A stretch of DNA of 33,068 nucleotides from Rhodoferax sp. (GTDB lineage Bacteria > Pseudomonadota > Gammaproteobacteria > Burkholderiales > Burkholderiaceae_C). Location of the stretch: contig JAMFRW010000246.1 in the NCBI GenBank assembly GCA_026224975.1, forward strand, positions 1 to 33,068. Direction: 5' to 3'. The notes under the pieces were generated by a model, which saw only the letters and a program-made list of their open reading frames with translations, was not told the DNA's origin and did no database searches. Both the position numbers and the translations under genes were made by a program. Shown here piece after piece: positions 16,172-29,252 of the stretch; the stretch's first letter is position 1; each line of letters begins with the position of its first letter.

Positions 16172-18316
16172 ATGAAGACAGAGGCTACGACAGAGACGAA
16201 GAGAGAGGCGACGCGATTGGCGTTGCTGATGGCGACGGTCGCAGGCGCCGCGGCACTTGCGGGCTGCAGCGGTGACGACGGTACACCGGCCAACACCAAG
16301 CCCGGCTATCTCGGCACGATCACGCAAGCCAGCTACGACGGCGTCAGCGATGACCTGCTCACCGCCGGCCTCGGCAAGACCGGCATCGGCGGCTTGCTGC
16401 CAGCCTATGCCGATCCGCTCCACCCCACGGCGGCCGAGCTGCGCCGCGCCAACATCTACAACAGCTATCGCGCCTTGCTCGACATGACGGCTGCCGGCGG
16501 CTACGGCACGCTTTACGGTCCGAACGTGGCGTCGGATGGCACGGTGACCACCGGCGAAGGCAAGGTCGCCGGCACCGAATACATCGCCTTCAGCGACGAC
16601 GGCAGCGGCACGAAGAACGTGACGCTGATGGTGCAACTGCCCAGCACTTTCGACCCGGCCAACCCCTGCATCATCACCGCCACCTCATCGGGTTCACGCG
16701 GCGTGTACGGCGCCATGTCGACCGGCGAATGGGGCCTGAAAAAAGGCTGCGCCGTGGCCTACAGCGACAAGGGCACTGGCTCCGCGACGCACGATCTGCA
16801 GAACGACACCGTGCCGCTCATCGATGGCACGCGCACCACCTCGGCGGCAGCGGGCAAGAACGCCCAGTTCCGCGCGCCGCTCAGCGCTGCAGAGTTGGCT
16901 GCGTTCAATGCCGACACGCCCAACCGCTTCGCCTTCAAGCACGCGCACTCACAGCAGAACCCGGAGAAGGATTGGGGCGCGAGCACGCTGCAGGCGGTCG
17001 AGTTCGCGTACTACGTGATCAACGAGCGCTTCGGCAACACGTCCTTGAGCGGCCAGCGGCTCGCGACCTTCGCGCCCGGCAACACCATCGTGATCGCGTC
17101 GAGCGCTTCCAACGGCGGCGGTTCGGCGCTCGCCGCGGCCGAGCAGGACACGAAGGGCCTAATCAGCGGCGTGGCCGTGTCGGAGCCGGCCGTCGAGCTG
17201 CCCAAGCAGCCCGGCGTGACGGTGGTGCGCGGCAGCACCACGCTGGCCATCGTGGGCAAGCCCTTGATCGATTTCACGACGTATGCCGATGTGTTCCAGA
17301 GCTGCGCCTCGCTCTCGTCGCAACTCGCGGGGACGCCGTTCCAGGCAAGTTATGCGGCGGGCTTCGGCTTCTTCGCCGGTAACCGCTGCGCCACGCTGAA
17401 GAGCAAGGGGCTGTTGACCGCCGCGACGACCGCCGGCCAGGCCGACGAAGCCCTGCAGAAGCTGCGTGACTACGGCTGGGAGGTCGAGTCGAATCAGCTT
17501 CACGCCTCGCTCGCCGCGTTCGAAGTGGCCTCGGCCGTGGGCGTGACCTTCGCCAACGGGCTCTCGCGCGCCAGCGTCAAGGACAACCTCTGCGGCTACA
17601 GCTTTGCCTCGACCACCGCTGCCGGCGTGATCAACGTGCTGGCGGCCGACGCGCTCGCGCAGATGGCCGCCACCGGCAATGGCGTGCCGCCATCGAGCGG
17701 TGTGCAGTTGATCGCCAACAACAACGCGGCCGGCCCGGTGCGCAGCCTGTTCTCTGCCTCGCCAAGCAGCGGCACGGCAGACATGAACGCCGATGGGTCG
17801 CTGTGCCTGCGCAACCTCGTGACCGGCACCGACGCGGCGGCGCTCAAGCTGCAAGCCGGCGTCGACGAGACCCGCCGCAACGGCAACCTGCACGGCAAGC
17901 CTGCCATCATCGTGCACGGCCGCTCGGACGCGCTGCTGCCGGTGAGCCACACCTCGCGGCCGTACTACGCGCTCAACAAGGTGGCGGAAGGCGCGGCCAG
18001 CAAACTCTCGTACATCGAGGTGACGAACGCTCAGCACTTCGACACCTTCATCGGCCTGCCGACGATCCTGCCTGGCTACGACACGCGCTACATCCCGCTG
18101 CACGTTTACTTGAACCGTGCGCTCGATGCCGTCTACGCCAACCTGAAGAATGGCACCGCGCTGCCCGCGAGCCAGGTGCTGCGCACGGTGCCCCGCGGCG
18201 GCACTGCGGGCGCAGCGCCGGCCATCACGGCGGCCAACGTGCCGGCGATCGCTGCCACGCCCGCGGCTGCGGACGCGATCGGCTTTGCCGGCAGCACGGT
18301 GACGGTTCCGGACTGA
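16172..18316 (+). CDS. Lipoprotein D-(-)-3-hydroxybutyrate oligomer hydrolase
   Basis: A 714-residue protein of the 3HB-oligomer hydrolase family (3HBOH). Members cut soluble oligomers of 3-hydroxybutyrate, released by extracellular poly(3-hydroxybutyrate) depolymerases, into monomers. ATG 16172 has AGGAGA ten bases upstream. A lipoprotein signal with lipobox LAGC (Cys32) means it is lipid-anchored, so it should act in the periplasm or at the surface. A candidate nucleophile is Ser313 in SSASNGGGSAL, a lipase-box variant. Asp in HGRSDALLPV and His in NAQHFDTF are candidate charge-relay residues. Length matches the family, which is about 690-730 residues. It follows the LivM-type permease gene by 48 bases and precedes an alpha/beta hydrolase by 28, so it joins oligomer breakdown to uptake. 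The C-terminal Ala-rich end looks like a flexible tail. Confidence 0.84.
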   Translation: MKTEATTETKREATRLALLMATVAGAAALAGCSGDDGTPANTKPGYLGTITQASYDGVSDDLLTAGLGKTGIGGLLPAYADPLHPTAAELRRANIYNSYRALLDMTAAGGYGTLYGPNVASDGTVTTGEGKVAGTEYIAFSDDGSGTKNVTLMVQLPSTFDPANPCIITATSSGSRGVYGAMSTGEWGLKKGCAVAYSDKGTGSATHDLQNDTVPLIDGTRTTSAAAGKNAQFRAPLSAAELAAFNADTPNRFAFKHAHSQQNPEKDWGASTLQAVEFAYYVINERFGNTSLSGQRLATFAPGNTIVIASSASNGGGSALAAAEQDTKGLISGVAVSEPAVELPKQPGVTVVRGSTTLAIVGKPLIDFTTYADVFQSCASLSSQLAGTPFQASYAAGFGFFAGNRCATLKSKGLLTAATTAGQADEALQKLRDYGWEVESNQLHASLAAFEVASAVGVTFANGLSRASVKDNLCGYSFASTTAAGVINVLAADALAQMAATGNGVPPSSGVQLIANNNAAGPVRSLFSASPSSGTADMNADGSLCLRNLVTGTDAAALKLQAGVDETRRNGNLHGKPAIIVHGRSDALLPVSHTSRPYYALNKVAEGAASKLSYIEVTNAQHFDTFIGLPTILPGYDTRYIPLHVYLNRALDAVYANLKNGTALPASQVLRTVPRGGTAGAAPAITAANVPAIAATPAAADAIGFAGSTVTVPD

Positions 18317-18344
18317 CCACCTTTTTCACTCGAGCGAGTCGGTC

Positions 18345-19184
18345 ATGTCTTTCACGTCGAACTATGTCCAATGCGAAGGGCGCGAACTCCACTACACCGA
18401 GTGGGGTGCGCAGCATGCCGAGACTGTGGTTGCATGGCATGGCCTGGCGCGCACCGCGCGCGACATGGACGAGGTGGCCGAGCACCTCGCACAGCGCTAC
18501 CGCGTGATCTGCCCGGACACCATCGGCCGCGGCCTGAGCCAATGGAGCCCGGAGCCGGAGCGCGAATACTGCCTGCCGTTTTATGTGCGGCAGGCGGTGT
18601 CGCTGGTCGATCAGCTCGGGCTGGCGCAGTTTCACTGGATCGGCACCTCGATGGGCGGCGCGATCGGCACGCTGGCTGCTGCGGGGGCCTTGCGCGGGCG
18701 CATCCGCCGGCTCATCTTGAACGACAACGGGCCGCAACTCGCCGAGTCGGCCATCGCGCGCATCCGTGGCTATGCTGGCAACCCGGCCTCGTTTGCGACG
18801 GTGTCGGAACTGGAACAATACTTTCGCACAGTCTACAAACCATATGGCTGGCTGAGCGATGCGCAATGGCGCCGCCTCACCGAAACCTCGACGCGCCGCT
18901 TGCCAGACGGCCGTGTGACGCCGCACTACGACCCGAACATGGTGATGCAGTTCACCCACCATCACGACGAGTACACGCTGTGGGACGAATGGGACAGCCT
19001 GGAACTGCCGGTGCTGTGCCTGCGCGGAGAGAACTCCGATCTGCTGTTGCGCGAAACCGCCGAGCAGATGCGGCAGCGCGGCCCGCAGGCCGTGGTGGTC
19101 GAAATCGAAGGCTGTGGCCACGCCCCGGCGTTGAACACGCCGGCGCAGTTGGCTTTGGTCGAGCGGTTCTTCAGCGCCGCTTGA
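18345..19184 (+). CDS. Cytoplasmic alpha/beta-fold hydrolase
   Basis: A 279-residue alpha/beta hydrolase without a signal peptide. The oxyanion motif HG is at 32-33, the nucleophile elbow GTSMGG holds Ser102, the acid is probably Asp232 in ENSD, and the base is His259 in GCGHAP; the triad looks complete. A cap segment spans about 130-200. Enzymes of this kind cleave esters, including 3-hydroxybutyrate dimers and haloperoxidase-type substrates, so specificity cannot be read from sequence. Its place as last gene of the importer/oligomer-hydrolase operon suggests it handles imported short oligomers or esters in the cytoplasm (inference). The ribosome site (GAG about ten bases upstream) is weak. 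It ends five bases before a convergent gene's stop. Confidence 0.8.
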   Translation: MSFTSNYVQCEGRELHYTEWGAQHAETVVAWHGLARTARDMDEVAEHLAQRYRVICPDTIGRGLSQWSPEPEREYCLPFYVRQAVSLVDQLGLAQFHWIGTSMGGAIGTLAAAGALRGRIRRLILNDNGPQLAESAIARIRGYAGNPASFATVSELEQYFRTVYKPYGWLSDAQWRRLTETSTRRLPDGRVTPHYDPNMVMQFTHHHDEYTLWDEWDSLELPVLCLRGENSDLLLRETAEQMRQRGPQAVVVEIEGCGHAPALNTPAQLALVERFFSAA

Positions 19185-19189
19185 GTCAG

Positions 19190-19450
19190 CTAGCGCGCGC
19201 CTCGGTTGCCGCCGAGCAGAAGCGCTGCTTCGAGCGACTGGATGCGCAACAACGCGTCGTTCAAGCGCCCATGAAGATCATCCGCCATGTGCGCTTGCAC
19301 CGTCGGCACGTCCAGTTCGATTTCGGGGGCGAAACGCAGCGGCAGGGCCGGCGTGTCGATCATCAGCGAGCGGGCGATGCCGCTCTTCCACAAGACCGGT
19401 TGTCGTGCGCTGGGCGCGTTGTCGTCCAGAGGCCAGGGATGCAAGGTCAT
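19190..19450 (-). CDS. Hypothetical 86-residue protein with its own sigma-54-like promoter
   Basis: I do not recognise the family. The ATG at 19450 has a strong Shine-Dalgarno AGGAGA (19455-19460) four bases upstream, which decides this start over an in-frame upstream codon at 19495. The N-terminal half is Pro-rich (MTLHPWPLDDNAPS, then TPALPLRFAPEIELDVP near 33-49). The C-terminal third (DDLHGRLNDALLRIQSLEAAL) is an amphipathic helix that could form a coiled coil. There is no signal peptide or membrane segment. It converges tail-to-tail on the alpha/beta hydrolase gene with five bases between stops, so read-through from either would make antisense RNA. A near-consensus sigma-54 promoter 54 bases upstream suggests control by the same class of activator as the importer operon. 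It could be a small accessory or granule-associated protein, but that is a guess. Confidence 0.65.
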   Translation of the reverse strand: MTLHPWPLDDNAPSARQPVLWKSGIARSLMIDTPALPLRFAPEIELDVPTVQAHMADDLHGRLNDALLRIQSLEAALLLGGNRGAR

Positions 19451-19503
19451 GAAATCTCCTGAGTGGGGAAAAACCAATCGATCACCGATGAGCAATCAGA
19501 GAG

Positions 19504-19519
19504 AGCAAGGCGCGTGCCC
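19504..19519 (-). promoter_or_regulatory. Sigma-54 (-24/-12) promoter for the 86-residue gene
   Basis: Read on the minus strand, GGGCACGCGCCTTGCT matches TGGCACGNNNNTTGCW at all conserved positions but the first, with GG and GC 10 bases apart. The predicted start, near 19493, gives a leader of about 43 bases containing the Shine-Dalgarno site. Confidence 0.65.
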
Positions 19520-19594
19520 ATGACATCAAACACTGGGGCCAGTCGCCACCCCTCATTTGTGTGGTCGTTCGTCAAGACTGCCGATGAAACAACA

Positions 19595-19610
19595 GTAAGC
19601 GACGCGTTAC
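19595..19610. promoter_or_regulatory. Inverted repeat at activator-site distance from the sigma-54 promoter
   Basis: GTAAGCGACGCGTTAC has perfect 4-bp outer arms (GTAA/TTAC) and a partly symmetric core. It lies about 76 bases upstream of the -24 box at 19519, a distance usual for enhancer-binding proteins. There is no independent support, and no copy was found upstream of the promoter at 11201. Confidence 0.25.
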
Positions 19611-19688
19611 CTATGCAATATCGGCGCGATGCGCGGCAATGTGTAGGACGCCGCTGCGATCGGCGCCGGAGCGGCGGCAATCGACGAA

Positions 19689-21833
19689 TCAAGCGAGTGC
19701 GAGCCAGTGGCGCAGCACGCTGCGCAACCGGTCAAGCTGGATCGGCTTGCTCAGGTGTTCGTCCATGCCGGCGGCGAGGCTGGCCAGGCGGTCGCTGTCC
19801 ATCGCGTGCGCGGTGAGTGCGATGATGGGGAAACGCGGCAGCCGGCCGGCGGCTTGCAGCGCGCGCAGGCGGCGGGTGGTTTCCAGGCCATCCATGCCCG
19901 GCATCTGGATGTCCATCAGCACCAGATCGGGCGGGTCTTTCTCGCAGCAGGCCATGGCTTCTTCGCCACTGCTGGCGACCGATGGCGCCAAGCCCAGCGC
20001 GGCCACCATCTCGCGGGCGATGATCTGGTTGAGCGCGTTGTCTTCGACCACCAGCACATTCGCCTTGCTGCGCCGCGCTTCGACCACTGGCGCCGCGCCG
20101 GATGAGTCTGCCACCTTGGCAGTTTCGGGCTCGGCAACCGACGGCGTGACTTGCCGCGGCCGCACCAGCGTGTACAGATCGGCCGGCGTCATTGGCGAAA
20201 ACATCAGTCGCACCCGGCCGGGCTCTGCGGCGATGCGGACCTTGCGGATGTCGAAATCCGGCCGCAGCAGCAGCGTCACCGGCACCTCGGGCAGGAGTTC
20301 GGCGAGCAGGGCGGCGAGCTCGGGTGGATGAGTGATCGACGCTTCCGACAGCACCACGCAACCCGGCGCGGCGCGCGCTGCTCCATCCCCTTCACCTCGC
20401 AGCGCCGCCAGCGCCTCCTGCACGTCGGCCAGTGGCTCGCACGACCAGCCGATGCGCGCCAGCCGGTTGCGGATGTGGTGGCCACTCGCGGCCGATCGCC
20501 CGATCACCCAGGCGCAGCCTGTGGGCGGGGCTGCGGCCGCAAGCGCTCGCAGCGGTTGATCGCCTGCCAAGCCCAGCCGCAAATCGACGCTGAAGTACGA
20601 GCCCTCTCCGGGTGCACTGTGCACCGCCACCTCGCCCTCCATCAGGCTGGCCAGCAGGCGCACCACCGAGAGGCCCAGGCCGGTGCCGCCGTAGCGCCGG
20701 CCGATGCCGGAATCGGCCTGCACGAACGGGTCGAACACCCGCTGCGAGGTGGCGCTGTCCATGCCGATGCCGCTGTCGCGCACCTTGAAGCGGACGCGGC
20801 AGGTGCGCGGCGCTTCGGCATCGGATGCATCGATGTCATCTTCTTCCACCTCCACCGTCGCCAGCACGAAACCCTGCGCTGTGAACTTGACGGCATTGCT
20901 CAACAGGTTGGAGACGATCTGCCGCACGCGCCGCGCATCGCCGCGCACTCGCGTGATGTCCCCCAGGTAATCGGAGCCGACCTGCAGGCCCTTCTTGCGC
21001 ATGTGCGGCATGAAGCTGCGCAGGCAGTCGGCGGCGAGCTCGGCCAGATCGAACTCGTCTTGCTGCAGCTCCAGGCTGCCGGAATCGGCGCTGGCGAAAT
21101 CGAGCACATCGTCGAGGATGCGAAGCAGCGAGACGCCCGACTGGCGCGCCAGTTCCAGGTAGTGATGCTGCTCGTCGTTCTCGGCCAGCAGTTGCGCGAG
21201 CTGGTTCATGCCCAGCATGCCGTTGAGTGGCGTGCGCAGCTCGTGGCTCATGTGCGCAAGGAAGCTGGCTTTGGCCTCGTTGGCGCGTTCGGCCGCGAGG
21301 CGCTGGGCCTCGGCCTGCGCGAGCGCTGTTTCCAGGCCGCGCGTGCGCTCGCGAACCCGTTGCTCCAGCACGGCGCGCTGCGCCTCCAGCGCCTCGGTGG
21401 CCAGCACCTGCTCGTGGACGTCATAGAGCGCGCCGACCAGCACCGCAGGCTCGCCGTTGGCATCGGGCCAGACCGTGGCGCGGCCGCGAAACCAGCGCCA
21501 GTTCCCGGCCTTCACCCGCAGCCGTACCTGGCAGCCGGCGCCGCCGAGTTGTGCGGTGGCGATGGCGTAGGTCTGTTGCAGCGTCGCCAGATCCTCGGGA
21601 TGGATGCGCTCGCGCAAAGCCTCCATGTCGTTCGGAAACTCATGGACGGCAAAACCGAGCATTTCCTTGTAACGCGGTGAGTACCAGACCTCGCCGGTCT
21701 TGAGATCGCGCTCCCAGACCCCTTCGCTCAGGCTGTCGAACAGGCGGCGGTCGTTCGCCTCGGCGGCGGCGGTCAGCGGACCGCGCAGTGCGCGGGGCGC
21801 GTCTTTCGGCGGTGGGGCGGCGTCGTCACTCAT
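19689..21833 (-). CDS. Soluble hybrid histidine kinase (PAS-HisKA-HATPase-pseudoreceiver-receiver)
   Basis: A 714-residue cytoplasmic sensor kinase; ATG 21833 opens MSDDAAPPPKD, and no membrane helix is present. A PAS domain with PAC-like extension covers about 29-145 (ERDLKTGEVWYSPRYKEMLG). A coiled coil follows at 145-185. HisKA has the phospho-acceptor His197 in FLAHMSHELRTPLNG. The ATPase domain has N-box RQIVSNLLSNAVKF and GGTGLGLS. A region near 445-565 looks like a receiver domain that lost its Asp (CVVLSEASI where an Asp is expected). The C-terminal receiver (592-714) is intact, with Asp641 in LVLMDIQMPGMDG and the Lys of LSKPIQ. Such kinases pass phosphate on to a separate Hpt protein or regulator, and none is encoded nearby. 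It is divergent from uvrA with 140 bases between starts. Confidence 0.88.
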   Translation of the reverse strand: MSDDAAPPPKDAPRALRGPLTAAAEANDRRLFDSLSEGVWERDLKTGEVWYSPRYKEMLGFAVHEFPNDMEALRERIHPEDLATLQQTYAIATAQLGGAGCQVRLRVKAGNWRWFRGRATVWPDANGEPAVLVGALYDVHEQVLATEALEAQRAVLEQRVRERTRGLETALAQAEAQRLAAERANEAKASFLAHMSHELRTPLNGMLGMNQLAQLLAENDEQHHYLELARQSGVSLLRILDDVLDFASADSGSLELQQDEFDLAELAADCLRSFMPHMRKKGLQVGSDYLGDITRVRGDARRVRQIVSNLLSNAVKFTAQGFVLATVEVEEDDIDASDAEAPRTCRVRFKVRDSGIGMDSATSQRVFDPFVQADSGIGRRYGGTGLGLSVVRLLASLMEGEVAVHSAPGEGSYFSVDLRLGLAGDQPLRALAAAAPPTGCAWVIGRSAASGHHIRNRLARIGWSCEPLADVQEALAALRGEGDGAARAAPGCVVLSEASITHPPELAALLAELLPEVPVTLLLRPDFDIRKVRIAAEPGRVRLMFSPMTPADLYTLVRPRQVTPSVAEPETAKVADSSGAAPVVEARRSKANVLVVEDNALNQIIAREMVAALGLAPSVASSGEEAMACCEKDPPDLVLMDIQMPGMDGLETTRRLRALQAAGRLPRFPIIALTAHAMDSDRLASLAAGMDEHLSKPIQLDRLRSVLRHWLALA

Positions 21834-21973
21834 GGGTGAAGCGTGGCGGAGCAGCGTGGTGCACCGGATATTAGGGCAGGCACCAGAGGCAAGGGTGGGT
21901 ATTTGCGAGGGCCCGCACGGGCGCCGATCCCCGTCCCTAGAATCTTTCGCTCCCGCAGGAAGGACCCTCCCGT

Positions 21974-27925
<5,952 letters not shown>

Positions 27926-27972
27926 GGCGGCTTCTTTTCAGGCGACGATCACCAGACGAAGCAGGAGACACG

Positions 27973-28554
27973 ATGTATCGCAGACAGTGGGTCAGAGTCG
28001 CCGGTGCGCTGGTGTTGACGATGGGTTGCGTCATGGGCGCACAGGCGCAGACCAGCGCTGCGGCGCCTGCCTCGGCGGCCTCTTCACCCGCAGCGTTGAG
28101 CAGCCTCGTCGTGCTCGACTTCGAACTCGTCGATGACCAGAACAACCCGCTCACCAAGGCCGCGCAGGTGGTGCGCATGCGCCATGCCACGGCGCAACTG
28201 CAGCAGGAGTTGTCCGACCGCGGGCTCTACCGCGTCGTCGATCCCGCGCCATCGCAAGCCCTGCAGCAGAAACTGCGCGACCAGCAGGAATACCTCTACC
28301 GCTGCGACGATTGCGCCGAGCAGATCGGCAAGGTCCTCGGCGTCGATCTGGTCATGGTCACCTGGGTCCAGAAAGTCAGCGAACTCATCCTCAACCTCAA
28401 CGTGCAGATCTACGACGTGAAAGCCCAGCGCGCGATCTTCACCAAGTCGGTCGACATGCGCGGCAACGACGACGTCTCCTGGCGCCGCGCCGTTCCGTAC
28501 CTGGTGCGAGACATGGCGGAAAAACGTGCGCTCAATCCACGGTATGGGTTGTGA
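27973..28554 (+). CDS. Secreted DUF3280/DUF2380-like protein
   Basis: A 193-residue exported protein. ATG 27973 has GCAGGAGA six bases upstream. The signal peptide (RRQWVRVAGALVLTMGCVMG) is cut after AQA near residue 25. A short Ala/Ser linker leads to SSLVVLDFELVDDQNNP, which I recall as the start of the DUF3280/DUF2380 families of secreted proteins with an alpha/beta fold. A CDDC motif within YRCDDCAEQIGKVLGVD (near 111-127) is a likely redox or disulfide pair. IYDVKAQRAIFTKSVDMRG near the C terminus is typical of these proteins. Function is unknown; some relatives, in my memory, are found near quinoprotein dehydrogenase genes. It starts 47 bases after uvrA with no terminator between, so it may be co-transcribed, but the functions do not obviously fit. 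Confidence 0.65.
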   Translation: MYRRQWVRVAGALVLTMGCVMGAQAQTSAAAPASAASSPAALSSLVVLDFELVDDQNNPLTKAAQVVRMRHATAQLQQELSDRGLYRVVDPAPSQALQQKLRDQQEYLYRCDDCAEQIGKVLGVDLVMVTWVQKVSELILNLNVQIYDVKAQRAIFTKSVDMRGNDDVSWRRAVPYLVRDMAEKRALNPRYGL

Positions 28555-28555
28555 G

Positions 28556-28581
28556 GTGATTTGTTTAGGAAACCGAATCAC
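28556..28581 (+). terminator. Possible hairpin after the DUF3280-like gene
   Basis: GTGATT (28556-28561) pairs with AATCAC (28576-28581), and inside them GTTT (28563-28566) pairs with AAAC (28570-28573) around an AGG loop. It starts two bases after the stop codon. No T-run follows, so termination would be weak or Rho-assisted. Confidence 0.35.
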
Positions 28582-28614
28582 GCTTCGGGAGCTGACGAGC
28601 CGAAAGATTCAACT

Positions 28615-28836
28615 TCAGCGTCCGCGGCGCCCGTGGGCGACGGCTGCGGCGACATCGCCCTCGGTGATGCCAAGCGCCGCGAGCTGGGCGCGAACTGCGT
28701 CTGCGCCTTGGCTTGGTTTTGGCGCAGGAACGACTTTGCCTTCTCGCGGTTCTACTTGAGAGGGCGCGGCCGTGCTCGCCAATGTGGTCCGGCGTTTGGG
28801 TTGGATCGATCGTGGTTTCGAAGGCATTGCGCGCAT
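28615..28836 (-). CDS. Possible small basic protein, antitoxin-tail-like (may be a relic)
   Basis: A 73-residue frame. ATG 28836 is chosen over an ATG at 28863 because GGAG lies five bases upstream. The first 45 residues are basic, Pro/Lys-rich and of low complexity. The last 28 (VRAQLAALGITEGDVAAAV then AHGRRGR) form a tidy helix-turn-helix-like tail, of a kind I recall in some small antitoxins and DNA-binding proteins. Codon use becomes typical of the genome only in this last part, which hints at a decayed gene whose end survives. No toxin gene adjoins it. It runs opposite to its neighbours. Confidence 0.3.
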   Translation of the reverse strand: MRAMPSKPRSIQPKRRTTLASTAAPSQVEPREGKVVPAPKPSQGADAVRAQLAALGITEGDVAAAVAHGRRGR

Positions 28837-28988
28837 GTCGGCTCCATGCAATGAGTTCGCCATTCTGAAGCTTGTCGGCCGAGTCCCACGTCTCGACGCG
28901 CTGTTACCCGCTGCCCGAGCAAGGGCGCTCGGCGGTCAACTCCGATGACTGGCGCGCGGTGCGCCGGCCTTACCGAGGAGACGAATCC

Positions 28989-29177
28989 ATGAATACCGAA
29001 ACACGTCAGGCAACCGAGCCCGAATCGGATCAGCGCGAAGCTTTGAAGGACTCTGAGCGCAAGGCGAGCGAGGAGCAGCCTGGCAGCTTCAAGGATGAGG
29101 CGATGGAGGAGAAGATCGTGGATATTCCGCCTGTGGGGAAGGATGAGCAGCCGATCAAGGGGCTGGATCCGAAGTAG
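28989..29177 (+). CDS. Small acidic hydrophilic protein (62 residues)
   Basis: The ATG at 28989 has GAGGAGA eight bases upstream, a strong ribosome site. The protein is very rich in Glu, Asp, Lys and Gln (MNTETRQATEPESDQREALK, then EEQPGSFKDEAMEEKI). It ends in a more ordered tail, VDIPPVGKDEQPIKGLDPK. It has no Cys or Trp and no hydrophobic segment, so it is probably disordered. I do not recognise a named family. Highly charged short proteins like this are sometimes stress-related, but nothing here shows that. It lies alone between weakly coding sequence and the convergent end of hexR. Confidence 0.6.
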   Translation: MNTETRQATEPESDQREALKDSERKASEEQPGSFKDEAMEEKIVDIPPVGKDEQPIKGLDPK

Positions 29178-29210
29178 GTTCGGCGCTGGCTCGAGAGCGC
29201 TTCGTGTGGG

Positions 29211-29236
29211 CACTTCGACACGCTCAGTGTGAGCGG
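29211..29236. repeat. Solo copy of the REP-like half-site
   Basis: CACTTCGACACGCTCAGTGT continuing to GAGCGG matches 5405-5430 at 24 of 26 bases. Only one arm is present. It lies in the 75-base gap between the convergent 62-residue gene and hexR. Confidence 0.7.
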
Positions 29237-29252
29237 ATTGCGGAGGTGAGAT

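Larger units (their letters stand above)
28555..28988. other. 434-base stretch with little clear coding
   Basis: Between the DUF3280-like gene and the 62-residue gene. It holds the hairpin at 28556-28581, one weak minus-strand reading frame (28615-28836) and, at 28870-28980, a G+C-rich segment without recognisable motif. The last bases carry the Shine-Dalgarno GAGGAGA of the next gene. No RNA gene or mobile element was recognised. Confidence 0.5.

Noticed and set aside
14864-16636. 590-codon minus-strand frame across the LivH and LivM-type permease genes
   Set aside because: Same antisense pattern with charged low-complexity runs; it spans three real plus-strand genes.
19447-19692. 81-codon minus-strand frame overlapping the promoter of the 86-residue gene
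   Set aside because: It overlaps the sigma-54-like promoter and the better-supported gene in another frame, and has no motif or ribosome site.
21834-21973. LexA/SOS box before uvrA
   Set aside because: No CTG-N10-CAG dyad of the expected form is present; a TAGAAT at 21938 has no -35 box at proper spacing.
28561-28854. 97-codon plus-strand frame after the DUF3280-like gene
   Set aside because: No ribosome site and an erratic Cys/Trp/Arg-rich composition; the opposite strand looks more coding-like in its last third.
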